From an uncultured Muribaculaceae bacterium (GTDB lineage: Bacteria > Bacteroidota > Bacteroidia > Bacteroidales > Muribaculaceae), in assembly GCA_910589055.1 (NCBI GenBank), contig CAJURN010000016.1:4713-68712 (forward strand): 64,000 nucleotides of DNA. Reading direction: 5' to 3'. Shown piece after piece: positions 9,686 through 18,433 of the stretch (within the stretch, counting starts at the first letter, position 1; the number at the start of each line of letters is the position of its first letter). Position numbers and translations under genes: made by a program. Below the pieces are notes generated by a model. That model was given only the letters and a program-made list of their open reading frames with translations, ran no database searches and was not told the origin of the DNA.

Positions 9686-9980
9686 TTCTGTTTTATGTTC
9701 GATAAATTTAATAATGGAAACCTATATGTGCTGCGCGCACCTTATATTTTGCAAAATTACAACTTTCCTGTAAAGGAGACAAACAAAAAGAAAGAAATAT
9801 CGGATTATATATTATGATTAACAATCCATACAGCCTTTTTAACCAAAAACATGACAAAAATAAAGAGCAAAATGACAGTTGAAAAAATTTAAAATAATCC
9901 ATCCGCACCAATATTTTACACTTTCGGCATTAGGTTATATTGCGCAAAATGGCTAAATTTGTGCAATAAATTTTTCGACT
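9686..9980. promoter_or_regulatory. Divergent nhaC/ptb intergenic region with promoter and operator-like inverted repeat
   Basis: An AT-rich region with no gene visible. For ptb there is a -7 element TAAATTTG at 9954-9961, preceded 20 bp upstream by TTAG (9930-9933). A 9-of-10 inverted repeat, ATTGCGCAAA (9939-9948) and TTTGTGCAAT (9958-9967), overlaps the -7 box and its arm centres are 19 bp apart, as expected of a dimeric repressor site. The binding protein is unknown. Confidence 0.6.
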
Positions 9981-10895
9981 ATGCAAGCTATCACAACTTT
10001 CACCCAACTACTGGATGCGTTCAAGGCAATGCCTGTCAAGAAACGCGTGGCCCTCGTAAGTCCCGACGACTCCCATACACTTGACGTTCTGCGACGCTGC
10101 CTTGAAGAAAAGCTCGCCGTTTTTCACGTTGTCACCGACAATAAAACAGGCGAGGAATTCTCAGCCATAGCTCAAAAATGGGCCGGTGACATAACCGTGC
10201 ACCACTGCGACAGCGTGGACGATGCAGCCAGAAAAGGCGTGGAACTTGTAAGGACAGGACAAGCCGATGTGCTGATGAAAGGTACCATCAACACCGACAA
10301 CCTCCTGCGCGCGGTACTTGACAAGGAAAACGGAATCCTCACCCACGGAAACGTGATGACCCACGCCACACTGGTGGAAGTTCCGTCCTACGACAAACTG
10401 ATTCTCTTCTCGGATGCAGCCGTTATTCCACGTCCCAATCTTGAACAGTTCACCAACATGGTGCACTACGACATCAACATCTGCCGCACACTCGGAATTT
10501 CGCAACCCAAAGTAGCTCTTATCCATTTCACAGAAAAGATAAACGAGAAATTCCCCCACACCATCGACTACCGCACTCTCCGCGAGAAGGCTTCAGAGGG
10601 AGCGTTTGGCGATGCCATAGTTGACGGACCGATGGATGTCAAGACAGCCTGCGACGCCCACAGCGCTGCCATCAAAGGTATCGCATCGCCCGTGTGTGGA
10701 AATGCCGACATTCTTATATTTCCGAATCTTGAAGCAGGAAACACGTTCTACAAAACCGTGTCCTTCTTCTGCCATGCCAAGATGGCCGGAATCATATGCG
10801 GCACACAGGCGCCGGTGGTTGTTCCGTCGCGAGCCGATTCCACCGAATCCAAATTTTACAGTCTCGCGCTGGCATGTCTCTGTCAAACAAAGTAA
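9981..10895 (+). CDS. ptb: Phosphate butyryltransferase (phosphate acyltransferase family)
   Basis: A 304-residue cytoplasmic protein of the Pta/Ptb family, the normal length for Ptb and without the extra N-terminal domain of long Pta. Recognisable stretches are ADVLMKGTINTDNLLRAVL (about 93), GILTHGNVMTH, a DAAVIPRPNLEQ segment, VDGPMDVKTACD and LIFPNLEAGNTFYK near the C-terminus. It exchanges the CoA of butyryl-CoA (or branched/propionyl acyl-CoA) for phosphate. Butyrate kinase follows 14 bp downstream, so the pair forms a substrate-level phosphorylation step yielding ATP and a short-chain acid. Actual acyl preference cannot be read from sequence. Confidence 0.88.
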   Translation: MQAITTFTQLLDAFKAMPVKKRVALVSPDDSHTLDVLRRCLEEKLAVFHVVTDNKTGEEFSAIAQKWAGDITVHHCDSVDDAARKGVELVRTGQADVLMKGTINTDNLLRAVLDKENGILTHGNVMTHATLVEVPSYDKLILFSDAAVIPRPNLEQFTNMVHYDINICRTLGISQPKVALIHFTEKINEKFPHTIDYRTLREKASEGAFGDAIVDGPMDVKTACDAHSAAIKGIASPVCGNADILIFPNLEAGNTFYKTVSFFCHAKMAGIICGTQAPVVVPSRADSTESKFYSLALACLCQTK

Positions 10896-10909
10896 TATAT
10901 CTATAATCT

Positions 10910-12007
10910 ATGAATCCTACCGTAATGAGAATTTTCGTAATCAACCCCGGCTCCACCTCCACCAAACTGGCTCTGTACGACGGACGGGAACAAATCTGGA
11001 AGCACACGCTCTCACATTCGGTGAGCGAGCTTGAGAAGTTCCACCACGTCAACGAACAGCTCGCCTACCGCATGGAAATGATGGAAAAAGCTATCGACGA
11101 AGCCGGAATCGACAAGAAATTTGATGCCGTGATTGCCCGCGGTGGCCTTCTCAAGCCCACTCCCGGTGGCGTATATCTCATTGATGAAAAAATCAAAAAC
11201 GACCTCATACACTCGCCCAATGAGCACGCGTGCAACCTCGGCGCGCTTATGGCCGACATTCTCGGAGCCGAATGTAACTGTCCGGCTTTTATTGCCGACC
11301 CGGAGGTTGTGGACGAACGCATGCCCGAGGCTGCATATACGGGACTCCCCGAAATCGACCGCCAGTCGATTTTCCATGCCCTCAACAGCAAAGCAGTTTC
11401 ACGCCAGTACGCGGCCTCGATAGGAAAACGATATGAAGACCTCAACCTCATCGTCGTACACCTCGGTGGCGGAATATCCGTCGGCGCCCATTGCCACGGT
11501 CAGGTAATCGACAATAACGACGCCCTCAACGGCGATGGCCCGTTCAGCCCCGAGCGCGCGGGTACGGTTCCGGCAGTCAAACTCGCCGAACTGTGTTACA
11601 GCGGGAAATACACACTTGCCGAAATCAAGAAGAAACTCGTTGGCCGCGGCGGCCTTGCAGGCTATCTCGGCACATCCGACGTGGCTCTTATAGCTGAAAA
11701 AGCCGAAGCCGGAGAAGAGCCGTTTGCAAAAGTACTTGACGCAATGATTTATTCCGTTGCCAAAGAAGTCGGCGCCCGCTCGGTAAGCCTTCGTGGAAAA
11801 GTTGATGCCATAATCCTGACAGGCGGCATCGCCCACAGCAAGCTCTGCGTCGACAAACTCAAGTACTGGATTGACTTCATTGCGCCGGTAATCGTCCGCG
11901 CCGGAGAAGATGAGCTCGGTTCCCTGGCCTACAACGCCCACGGCGCTCTCTGCGGCCACTTCCCCATCCGCACCTACAATCCCGAATGTGTCACCAACAA
12001 CGCATAA
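10910..12007 (+). CDS. buk: Butyrate kinase
   Basis: A 365-residue ASKHA-fold acyl kinase. It opens with the phosphate-1 motif FVINPGSTSTKLAL and has the family segments ARGGLLKPTPGGVY, HLGGGISVGAH and NDALNGDGPFSPERAG, plus the ILTGGIAHSK adenosine motif near residue 305. Length and motifs favour butyrate/branched-chain fatty acid kinase over acetate kinase. It converts acyl-phosphate and ADP to acid and ATP. The start may be the ATG at 10910 or the one at 10925. It forms an operon with ptb and ends before a perfect bidirectional terminator. Confidence 0.9.
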   Translation: MNPTVMRIFVINPGSTSTKLALYDGREQIWKHTLSHSVSELEKFHHVNEQLAYRMEMMEKAIDEAGIDKKFDAVIARGGLLKPTPGGVYLIDEKIKNDLIHSPNEHACNLGALMADILGAECNCPAFIADPEVVDERMPEAAYTGLPEIDRQSIFHALNSKAVSRQYAASIGKRYEDLNLIVVHLGGGISVGAHCHGQVIDNNDALNGDGPFSPERAGTVPAVKLAELCYSGKYTLAEIKKKLVGRGGLAGYLGTSDVALIAEKAEAGEEPFAKVLDAMIYSVAKEVGARSVSLRGKVDAIILTGGIAHSKLCVDKLKYWIDFIAPVIVRAGEDELGSLAYNAHGALCGHFPIRTYNPECVTNNA

Positions 12008-12021
12008 GAATATTATTCAAT

Positions 12022-12061
12022 AAAAAACGACCCATGGTCTCGAGACCATGGGTCGTTTTTT
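12022..12061. terminator. Perfect 40-bp palindromic bidirectional terminator
   Basis: A 40-bp perfect palindrome with A6 at one end and T6 at the other: A6 + CGACCCATGGTCTC and its complement. It lies between convergent buk and the GH97 gene and can end transcription from both sides. Confidence 0.95.
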
Positions 12062-12070
12062 ATTATTGCA

Positions 12071-14104
12071 TCAGATTTTTTCAAGGATGATGGCGGTGCC
12101 GCCGCTTGGGGCGAGCTTGAGGTTCAGAACCGAGGTATTGTCGACCTCCATGTCGGATATTTCCAAAGGATAGGGATTGGAATTGTAATCGGCGCCCTCG
12201 CCGTCGGCAAAAATTCGGGCCTTGTATTTTGCTCCGGCATCAAGGAAGTCAAGCGGGAGTGCAAGTTCATGGGCTTCCCGTCCGGTGACAGAGCCGACAT
12301 ACCAGGTATCGGAGTCACGATCCTTGCGGGCTACTGTGACATACTCACCTATCTCAGCCTCGGGCACAACAGTCTTTGCCCATGACGTGGGGCATTTGGA
12401 TATGAACTCGAGACCGGGCTGTCCCTGATAGTTCTCGATCTTGTCGCTCGACATCTGAAGGGGACTGAACAGAACCACCGACAGAGCAAGCTGCTTGGCA
12501 AGTGTTGTCTGGCAATGGGTCTGAGGCATCACGGGATTTGTGAAGTTGAAAGTACCGGGTGTGAAATCCACAGGTCCGGCGAGACAACGTGTGAAAGGAA
12601 TCGTGACAGTATGTTCGGGGGGATTTCCGCCGTCAGCCGACCACGCATCCCATTCCTGCCCGCGCACGCCTTCCTGAGTCATGAGGTTGGGATATGTTCT
12701 TTGCAATCCGGTGGGCATGACAGGTTCGTGGTTGTCAATCATCACATGATGGCGCGCGGCATTTTCAATCACATTGCGGTAGTGACGCACGGCATATTGC
12801 GAGCCATGGCGTTCCTTGCCGTCAAGAAGGTGGCCTACATATCCGGTTTTGACCGCATTGATACCGAGACGCTCACACATTGCAAAGGCTGAATCCATCT
12901 GCGATTCATAGTTCTTCAGGTCGCCGCATGTTTCATGATGTCCGATAAGGCGCACGCCTTTTTCGGCTCCATAGCGGCATATTTCCTCTATATCGAAATC
13001 AGGGTAAGGTTCTGTAAACGAAAACTCGCTGCCATCGCCGCGGTCGTATGCCTCCCAACCCTTGTTCCAGCCTTCCACGAGAACACCGGAGTAGCCGTTT
13101 TCAGCGGCGAAGTCGATGTAGCGCTTTGTGTTTTCTGTTGTCGCGCCATGTTTGGGACCGGCGAGCCAAGTGTAGTCGCGGGTGTGCATGCCCCACCATA
13201 TACCTATGTACCGACCGGGCTCAATCCACGAAACATCCTCAATGGCACACGGTTCATTGAGATTAAGCATCAGACGCGAGAGCATCAGGTCGGCGGCACT
13301 GTGGCCGATAATGGCAATACGCCAAGGCGTTTTCAAAGGCAACTTGGCAAATACTTTCTCCCCGGTCGACCACGGGGTGAGGAATGTTCTGAGATTAGTA
13401 GAACCTTCCGCATCCGGATGAAGATTGAGCGAGGCGTAATCGGTGAGCGCGGCTTCATGGAGAGTGACATAAAGGCTGTCGGACATCTTCATAGTCACAG
13501 GCGTACTCACAGTGTCAATCTCGGCAAGATTCCGAGGAATGTAAAGAGCTTCATAAAAAGCATTATCCCAAGGAATTCCCCATGTAACGGGATTTCCAGC
13601 GATATTGAACGACGTGTTTTCCTCCATAATCACGAGCGAGTCGAGACCGTTCTGCTCCGGTATTTCATACCGGAATCCGAAGCCGTCATCGAACACGCGG
13701 AAAACAATGTCATACTTCAACTTGCGGCCTTCGGCATCGGTCTCTTCCAGGCCGACAGCCAACTGGCGGTAGTGCTCGCGGACGGAAATTTCCTCGCCCC
13801 AAGGCTGCTCCCATGTGGAATCATGTTCCGACACATCAACCGATGTAATGCGGGAATCAACTCCGAACACGGCCTCCCGGGCCTCGATTCCGAGATAAGA
13901 GGTGTCCATCACGGCTACTCCGCGGGACGCGACGGTGTAGAACGGTCGTCCGTCGTTTACGCCGAACGAAAGTGCAATCGACCCGTCAGGCGATTCTACC
14001 TTTCCGCCCGAGGGAGCGGTACATGCTGTAAGGCATGACAAAAGCAAAACTCCCCCGGCAAGGGTGCTACCCCATGCCGGAAGAGCTGTAAAAGAACTTT
14101 TCAT
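12071..14104 (-). CDS. GH97 glycoside hydrolase, lipoprotein (SusB-like alpha-glucosidase type)
   Basis: About 677 residues from the ATG at 14104, which puts a lipoprotein signal peptide with the lipobox LTAC at the N-terminus; upstream in-frame starts would place 28 odd residues before it. Family 97 features are the N-terminal beta-sandwich (about 35-280), the PGRYIGIWWGMH stretch, LVEGWNKGWE, GHHETCGD, AVKTGYVGHL, DNHEPVMPTG and LMTQEGVRGQEWDA. The glutamates in HHE and NHEP match the positions that act as general bases in inverting GH97 enzymes such as SusB, whereas retaining galactosidases have an Asp nucleophile elsewhere; an inverting alpha-glucosidase is therefore inferred. It would be anchored at the envelope and act on alpha-glucans or oligosaccharides. 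It lies 25 bp after the Asn-rich protein gene on the same strand. No SusC/D pair is present here. Confidence 0.9.
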   Translation of the reverse strand: MKSSFTALPAWGSTLAGGVLLLSCLTACTAPSGGKVESPDGSIALSFGVNDGRPFYTVASRGVAVMDTSYLGIEAREAVFGVDSRITSVDVSEHDSTWEQPWGEEISVREHYRQLAVGLEETDAEGRKLKYDIVFRVFDDGFGFRYEIPEQNGLDSLVIMEENTSFNIAGNPVTWGIPWDNAFYEALYIPRNLAEIDTVSTPVTMKMSDSLYVTLHEAALTDYASLNLHPDAEGSTNLRTFLTPWSTGEKVFAKLPLKTPWRIAIIGHSAADLMLSRLMLNLNEPCAIEDVSWIEPGRYIGIWWGMHTRDYTWLAGPKHGATTENTKRYIDFAAENGYSGVLVEGWNKGWEAYDRGDGSEFSFTEPYPDFDIEEICRYGAEKGVRLIGHHETCGDLKNYESQMDSAFAMCERLGINAVKTGYVGHLLDGKERHGSQYAVRHYRNVIENAARHHVMIDNHEPVMPTGLQRTYPNLMTQEGVRGQEWDAWSADGGNPPEHTVTIPFTRCLAGPVDFTPGTFNFTNPVMPQTHCQTTLAKQLALSVVLFSPLQMSSDKIENYQGQPGLEFISKCPTSWAKTVVPEAEIGEYVTVARKDRDSDTWYVGSVTGREAHELALPLDFLDAGAKYKARIFADGEGADYNSNPYPLEISDMEVDNTSVLNLKLAPSGGTAIILEKI

Positions 14105-14129
14105 AAATATGATAATAGGGGTTAGTTTC

Positions 14130-14975
14130 TTAATACACACCGAAATTGAGCGTTGTGTAGAAGCGGTTGGTACCGTCGTATGCCGCACCGGATGAATAAC
14201 TCAGGCGGATGTATTGTCCGTCAGGACCCCACCATGAAATCTCGCTGTTGTAAGGTCCGGAATTATTTATGGCATAAGGCGAGCCATAAGTGGCGCACAG
14301 GCTCGAGTAGAGCGAGTTGTACATACTGCGGTCGTTATAGATATTTCCGGAAATAAACTCCGAACCGGCAAGACGTCCCACGCTGTTGAAAGTCAGCACG
14401 GCATCGGGCCACATATAATTCATCATCGGCACATTGTTGAGATACACGGCATCGGATGTGCTTGAAATGACATTATAATTGCTATATGCCAGCGAAGATA
14501 CTACCGAAGCGATTGCCGACCCGATACGAAAACCGAGAATCGTCGAGAATGAAGGCCACGCTCTGTAAGGGCGGAAGGCCGGAGGGGGAGGCGTGGGACG
14601 ATAGAAGTGCATTGCCGCGGGGAGGTGCGGACGACGGGAAGGAGGCGGAGGCGTTCCGGGGCGATAAGAGCCATGATTATGGTTGGGACGATAGTCCGGT
14701 CTCGGAGCCTGATGATGCCCACCATTGTTCTGTCCGGGATGGGGTGCGGGCTTGTTGTTATTGTTTTGGCCGCCGTGGTTTTGTCCGGGACGGGATGCGG
14801 GCTTGTTGTTATTGTTCTGGCCGCCGTGGTTCTGTCCGGGACGGGACGCGGGAGCGTGTGTATTTTGTCCTTTATTGGTGTTGTTCTGATTTCTTCCACG
14901 TCCTTGTCCTGACATGGGGAGGACGAGCGCGCCGCAAAGAGTTGCAACTGTGAGAATTTTAAAAATACTTTTCAT
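14130..14975 (-). CDS. Secreted Asn/Gly/Pro-rich repeat protein, function unknown
   Basis: A 281-residue protein with a signal peptide ending near MSGQG. Residues about 30-85 consist of tandem 17-residue units containing ASRPGQNHGGQNNN, followed by a Pro/Arg/His-rich stretch to about residue 140. The C-terminal 140 residues look folded, with aromatic residues and a closing LNFGVY. The low-complexity part is probably flexible and exposed. The gene is followed by GH97 on the same strand, so the two may be co-expressed. The family is not recognised. Confidence 0.75.
   Translation of the reverse strand: MKSIFKILTVATLCGALVLPMSGQGRGRNQNNTNKGQNTHAPASRPGQNHGGQNNNNKPASRPGQNHGGQNNNNKPAPHPGQNNGGHHQAPRPDYRPNHNHGSYRPGTPPPPSRRPHLPAAMHFYRPTPPPPAFRPYRAWPSFSTILGFRIGSAIASVVSSLAYSNYNVISSTSDAVYLNNVPMMNYMWPDAVLTFNSVGRLAGSEFISGNIYNDRSMYNSLYSSLCATYGSPYAINNSGPYNSEISWWGPDGQYIRLSYSSGAAYDGTNRFYTTLNFGVY
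14735..14860. repeat. Imperfect 51-bp tandem repeats within the Asn/Gly/Pro-rich gene
   Basis: Two full 51-bp units and a partial third one, differing at only a few bases, encode the 17-residue repeats of the overlapping minus-strand gene. Being a multiple of three, gain or loss of a unit keeps the frame. Confidence 0.85.
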
Positions 14976-15110
14976 AGCGCTTACTTTTTAGAGTTTACAC
15001 TTTGTCGATTCTTTTCTTATATGAGCGCGAAACGATGCAAAAGTTTAAGCGATGATTAAACATTTTGTTCGTTTTAACCTTTATTCACGCTGCGGATGCA
15101 AGCCTTTTCC

Positions 15111-15941
15111 TTAGAACGAGAGCAGCACAAGCATCAACATCACCATGGGAGCGACAAAAAGCAAGGAGTCGATGCGGTCGAGGATTCCTCCATGACCCGG
15201 AATGAGGTTGCCGGAATCCTTGACGCCAAGATTGCGTTTCAGCAGCGATTCGAACAGGTCGCCCCATGTCGCGAACACTGTCACCAACACACCCATCACA
15301 AGCCAAGCCCACAAAGGCAACTGAGCCTGCGGAAGGAGATACCAGGCACCCACGCCCGTGAGCACACTGCAGAGCAGACCACCGAAAAATCCCTCCCAGG
15401 ATTTCTTGGGCGAAAGGCGCTCGAAAAGGCGATGCCGGCCAAGCATGGATCCAAAGCAATAAGCTCCGGTGTCGTTGAGCCATATCATCATGAACATCAC
15501 CAGAATCACGCGGAAATCAAAACCCTCGACAGCCACCATATAAGCAACGGTGGACGCCGTGAGCCCGATGGCGATATATGCAAGTGACATCACCGAGAGG
15601 GCGGCGGCACGGAATGGCGCCGCACCTTTGTCGTAGAGAGCAAGCGTAAAACGGATTGCCATATACACCGGGATATAGAGCAATGATATAATCATCACAT
15701 CCAGATCAAGGAGGAAGGACACGGCCATCCATACAGCAGTGAGCGCGTCGAGCACGTGCGCAATCGTGCGCACGGCAGTGCGACCATCAGCCGGGGTCAC
15801 GAGCCGTTGAAATTCAACCACGCCCAAGAGTGCGAAAAGTCCCATCAGGGCGCCGAAATAATCGAAGCCTGCAAAAATAGCCCCTACAATCAAGGCCACA
15901 TATATTATACCGGAAATCGAACGGACAATAAGATTCTTCAT
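15111..15941 (-). CDS. cdsA: Phosphatidate cytidylyltransferase
   Basis: A 276-residue integral membrane enzyme with about 7-8 hydrophobic segments. The C-terminal CDS signature is intact: LLKRNLGVKDSGNLIPGHGG followed by ILDRIDS, with the conserved Lys-Asp and HGGxxDRxD residues. It makes CDP-diacylglycerol from phosphatidic acid and CTP, the entry to phosphatidylethanolamine and cardiolipin. The length is typical. A -7 box on the minus strand lies at 15999-16006. It is a stand-alone gene here. Confidence 0.93.
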   Translation of the reverse strand: MKNLIVRSISGIIYVALIVGAIFAGFDYFGALMGLFALLGVVEFQRLVTPADGRTAVRTIAHVLDALTAVWMAVSFLLDLDVMIISLLYIPVYMAIRFTLALYDKGAAPFRAAALSVMSLAYIAIGLTASTVAYMVAVEGFDFRVILVMFMMIWLNDTGAYCFGSMLGRHRLFERLSPKKSWEGFFGGLLCSVLTGVGAWYLLPQAQLPLWAWLVMGVLVTVFATWGDLFESLLKRNLGVKDSGNLIPGHGGILDRIDSLLFVAPMVMLMLVLLSF

Positions 15942-15998
15942 GGCAATAAATTTACCTGTCGTTATTTAGAGGGTTTGAAAATAGAATGTTCTCTTATG

Positions 15999-16006
15999 CA
16001 AAAATA
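15999..16006 (-). promoter_or_regulatory. cdsA -7 promoter element
   Basis: On the minus strand the sequence reads TATTTTTG, matching TAnnTTTG, with an ATTG about 20 bp upstream. It lies 58 bp before the cdsA start codon. Confidence 0.55.
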
Positions 16007-16047
16007 GTCCAAATTTTCCATTCACGCAATTTCCCGGAGCTTTTTCC

Positions 16048-18135
16048 TCAGCGTATTGCTACCTTGCATGCCACACGGCTATTTGATACTACATAAATCC
16101 CGGGCTGCAAATCGGCATCTGCAGGTGCTCGCCGGCCATACATATCATGCACTGCAATATCTTCCGACAAGGGAATGATTCGGCGCCCCTCGATGCGGAA
16201 AAGCGGAGCGGATTGTAATTCAGGATTATTGATTCCGGCCCCGGAAAGTATCATGTCAAGACCTGCGGCGGCATCAATTTCTCCGGCGCCCCAGCGAGGG
16301 TCGTCGATGTCACTGAAATCGCGACGTGCCGTCTTGCAAGCCATTTCCAAAAGTTCCTGAGGGGTCAAGTCAGGATTTGCCTGAAGCCATAGAGCGAAAA
16401 TTCCGGCAACATGCGGTGCCGACATGGACGTGCCGCCATTTATCGCCCACCATGACATTTCGCCGTCAACTATCAGCGGAGGGACAATCATGCTCGTGAA
16501 TCCCTCGTGCTTTTCCATGAAAGGCCCTGACATTGCAGAGACAATCATAGTACCTGGCGCCGCGATGTCGGGCAAGCTGCGTCCGTCAAGAAGCGTGCCG
16601 TACGAGGTATATGAGCTCGCCATCCCCACGGGATATTGCGAGAACACCTCAGTATTGCCGTTGATTAGCTCAAAACTGTTTGCCGTTGTGCATGAGCCAA
16701 CAACAATTGTATTATGTCCGCAAGCAATATTGCTGATTGACAAGTCGGAGCCGGGCAAGGTGTAGCCGGGAGTATATACCGGACGGAAAAAAGAGAGCTG
16801 ACCGTCGGCATGAGCTGTAATCCGGCTTCCGGCAGGAGCTTCGGCTACAAGGTCGATGCAATAACGCGCCCAGCGGTTTTCATTGAACCGCTCGGTCACG
16901 ACCATGTCGTAGTCAGCGACGGCACAGCGCCGTCCGTTGGCGGCATCAATGCCTGTGGAAACCATCAGTTGTCCGGTGAAATACTTCGCAGCCTCGGCAT
17001 CATCGTCCGAATCAATCAGCAGACTGCGGTCATTCTCATCTACCGTAATCCATTCGGAAACATACACAGTCTTCCGCTCCACATCATCATAAAACTCCAC
17101 ACGGAAGCGCATTGGTGTACTGGAGTCATCAGTCCAGAAATCACTGCGGCCATACATATTGATTCCGGCCCAGTCAATCATGTTCTGAATCTGGAGACGC
17201 ATCTGCGGCGCGTCCTCAGTGAAATAATGTATCGCAGCGATATTGCTGTTGGCATTATTGCCTGCGGAAATAACCACAGGTACTTCGCGCGCACATTCGT
17301 CAAGATAGCGGCAAAACAGGTCGCTGCCGTCATGGGGGCCGTTGTTGGAGCCGATGGAAAGATTTACCACAGCCGGAAGATTCTTCTCCCGGGCATAGGC
17401 AATGATGTCCTCCACCCCGGCAAGTATTCCCACATCCTCAAGACGGCTCGTGGACACGGCGAGGTCAGCTCCGGGAGCGACACCATAATAAGGCCAGTCG
17501 CCACGGGTACCTGCCATGATATTAGCCACATGGCAGGCATGATTCTCGTCGGGATTGTCGGTGACCCACGCCGAAATCTCTTCGGGAGCAGTCATTTTCA
17601 CCACCGTAGCGATAGTGTCGTTGTAATGACTCATGAAGCCCACCCGACCACGGAAAGCGATATGGGCCGGATCAAATCCTATATCACACAGGCCGGTCAC
17701 CACCCCACTGCCATTGCAGACAGCTCCGGAAGGAGGAAGAACGTATGAGTGCGCACGGTCAACTCCGCTGAAAGGTCTTGCCTGATTCATCGCCGGACCT
17801 ATCGACTGTTCCGAAAGCGACACGGCAAGTATTCCGTCGATACCTTCAATTTCATCCACGACCGACATCGGAACATAGCACAGGGCGATGTCGGATCGGT
17901 GATAAAGCACACGTACTCCTTTACGTTCAAGCGATTCAAGGGCATCGGAGCTGTCGAATTGCAGTAGCGCAGGAACATAACGCTCCTCGCCGCCTGCACG
18001 CGAAAGCTGAGGCTTATTCCTATATTTATATAATGAGTTTCTCGATGCCGGATTCAATACCGAGCCTGACACCCGGCAAGCGCACCACGGACTCAAACCG
18101 AGCAAAAGAAGCAGGAGAGAGAAGAAATATTTCAT
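16048..18135 (-). CDS. Subtilisin-like serine protease (S8) with T9SS-like C-terminal domain
   Basis: About 695 residues from the ATG at 18135, which starts a hydrophobic signal sequence ending near PWCAC. The S8 triad is visible: Asp in VVTGLCDIGFDPAH (about 150), His in ENHACHVANIMAGT (about 202) and Ser in GGTSMSAPHVAGIF (about 585). An insertion of roughly 150 residues separates the His and Ser blocks. The last 60-70 residues contain VHDMYGRR, LQPGIYVV and a terminal KVAIR, the pattern of type IX secretion C-terminal sorting domains, so export to the cell surface is inferred. Substrate unknown; it might process polysaccharide-utilisation or surface proteins. Confidence 0.85.
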   Translation of the reverse strand: MKYFFSLLLLLLGLSPWCACRVSGSVLNPASRNSLYKYRNKPQLSRAGGEERYVPALLQFDSSDALESLERKGVRVLYHRSDIALCYVPMSVVDEIEGIDGILAVSLSEQSIGPAMNQARPFSGVDRAHSYVLPPSGAVCNGSGVVTGLCDIGFDPAHIAFRGRVGFMSHYNDTIATVVKMTAPEEISAWVTDNPDENHACHVANIMAGTRGDWPYYGVAPGADLAVSTSRLEDVGILAGVEDIIAYAREKNLPAVVNLSIGSNNGPHDGSDLFCRYLDECAREVPVVISAGNNANSNIAAIHYFTEDAPQMRLQIQNMIDWAGINMYGRSDFWTDDSSTPMRFRVEFYDDVERKTVYVSEWITVDENDRSLLIDSDDDAEAAKYFTGQLMVSTGIDAANGRRCAVADYDMVVTERFNENRWARYCIDLVAEAPAGSRITAHADGQLSFFRPVYTPGYTLPGSDLSISNIACGHNTIVVGSCTTANSFELINGNTEVFSQYPVGMASSYTSYGTLLDGRSLPDIAAPGTMIVSAMSGPFMEKHEGFTSMIVPPLIVDGEMSWWAINGGTSMSAPHVAGIFALWLQANPDLTPQELLEMACKTARRDFSDIDDPRWGAGEIDAAAGLDMILSGAGINNPELQSAPLFRIEGRRIIPLSEDIAVHDMYGRRAPADADLQPGIYVVSNSRVACKVAIR

Positions 18136-18433
18136 ACCTGTGCAAGAAAACAAATTGATAACTGACGCAAAAATAAGCAAAACCGTCAAAACCGCATAAG
18201 CCGATGCCCTAAAAAAACAAGAAACCCCGATTCTTCACGAGTCGGAGCTTCTCTATTTAATCAAAAGTTAGTTCTAATTACCTTAAATTCTGTTTTTGTC
18301 TGATAATATGACAATGAAATCTCCGATAGGTTTAATCACAAATTTCACGTTAACTCTATTTAACAATACAGACTTTAGCGAGTACCCATAAAAATCCGTA
18401 ACTTTGCATGCAATAAAATTTAAGCTAACGTTT
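18136..18433. other. Divergent intergenic region between the S8 protease and guaB
   Basis: No gene seen. It holds a minus-strand -7 box TATTTTTG (18168-18175) for the protease, a GU-containing hairpin (18220-18233 with 18239-18252) flanked by A7 at 18211-18217, and the guaB promoter with -33 TTAG (18375-18378) and -7 TAACTTTG (18399-18406), 20 bp apart. The hairpin would act as a terminator only for minus-strand transcripts, where a T7 run follows. Confidence 0.55.
18399..18406 (+). promoter_or_regulatory. guaB -7 promoter element
   Basis: TAACTTTG, an exact match to TAnnTTTG, with TTAG at 18375-18378 as the -33 element (20-bp spacer). The guaB start is 28 bp downstream, giving a short leader. 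Confidence 0.75.

Noticed and set aside
8123..9817. 564-residue plus-strand frame
   Set aside because: It is antisense to nhaC, whose membrane helices and motifs are clear. The frame has His/Arg-rich, unstructured composition typical of a shadow.
12935..14038. 367-residue plus-strand frame
   Set aside because: Antisense to the GH97 gene with intact family motifs; no start signal or domain.
16810..17748. 312-residue plus-strand frame
   Set aside because: Antisense to the S8 protease, including its catalytic region; shadow only.
18220..18252. Hairpin upstream of guaB considered as a riboswitch or guanine sensor
   Set aside because: It lies upstream of the -7 box at 18399, so it would not be in the guaB mRNA. 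It contains several GU pairs on one strand only and no known riboswitch core.
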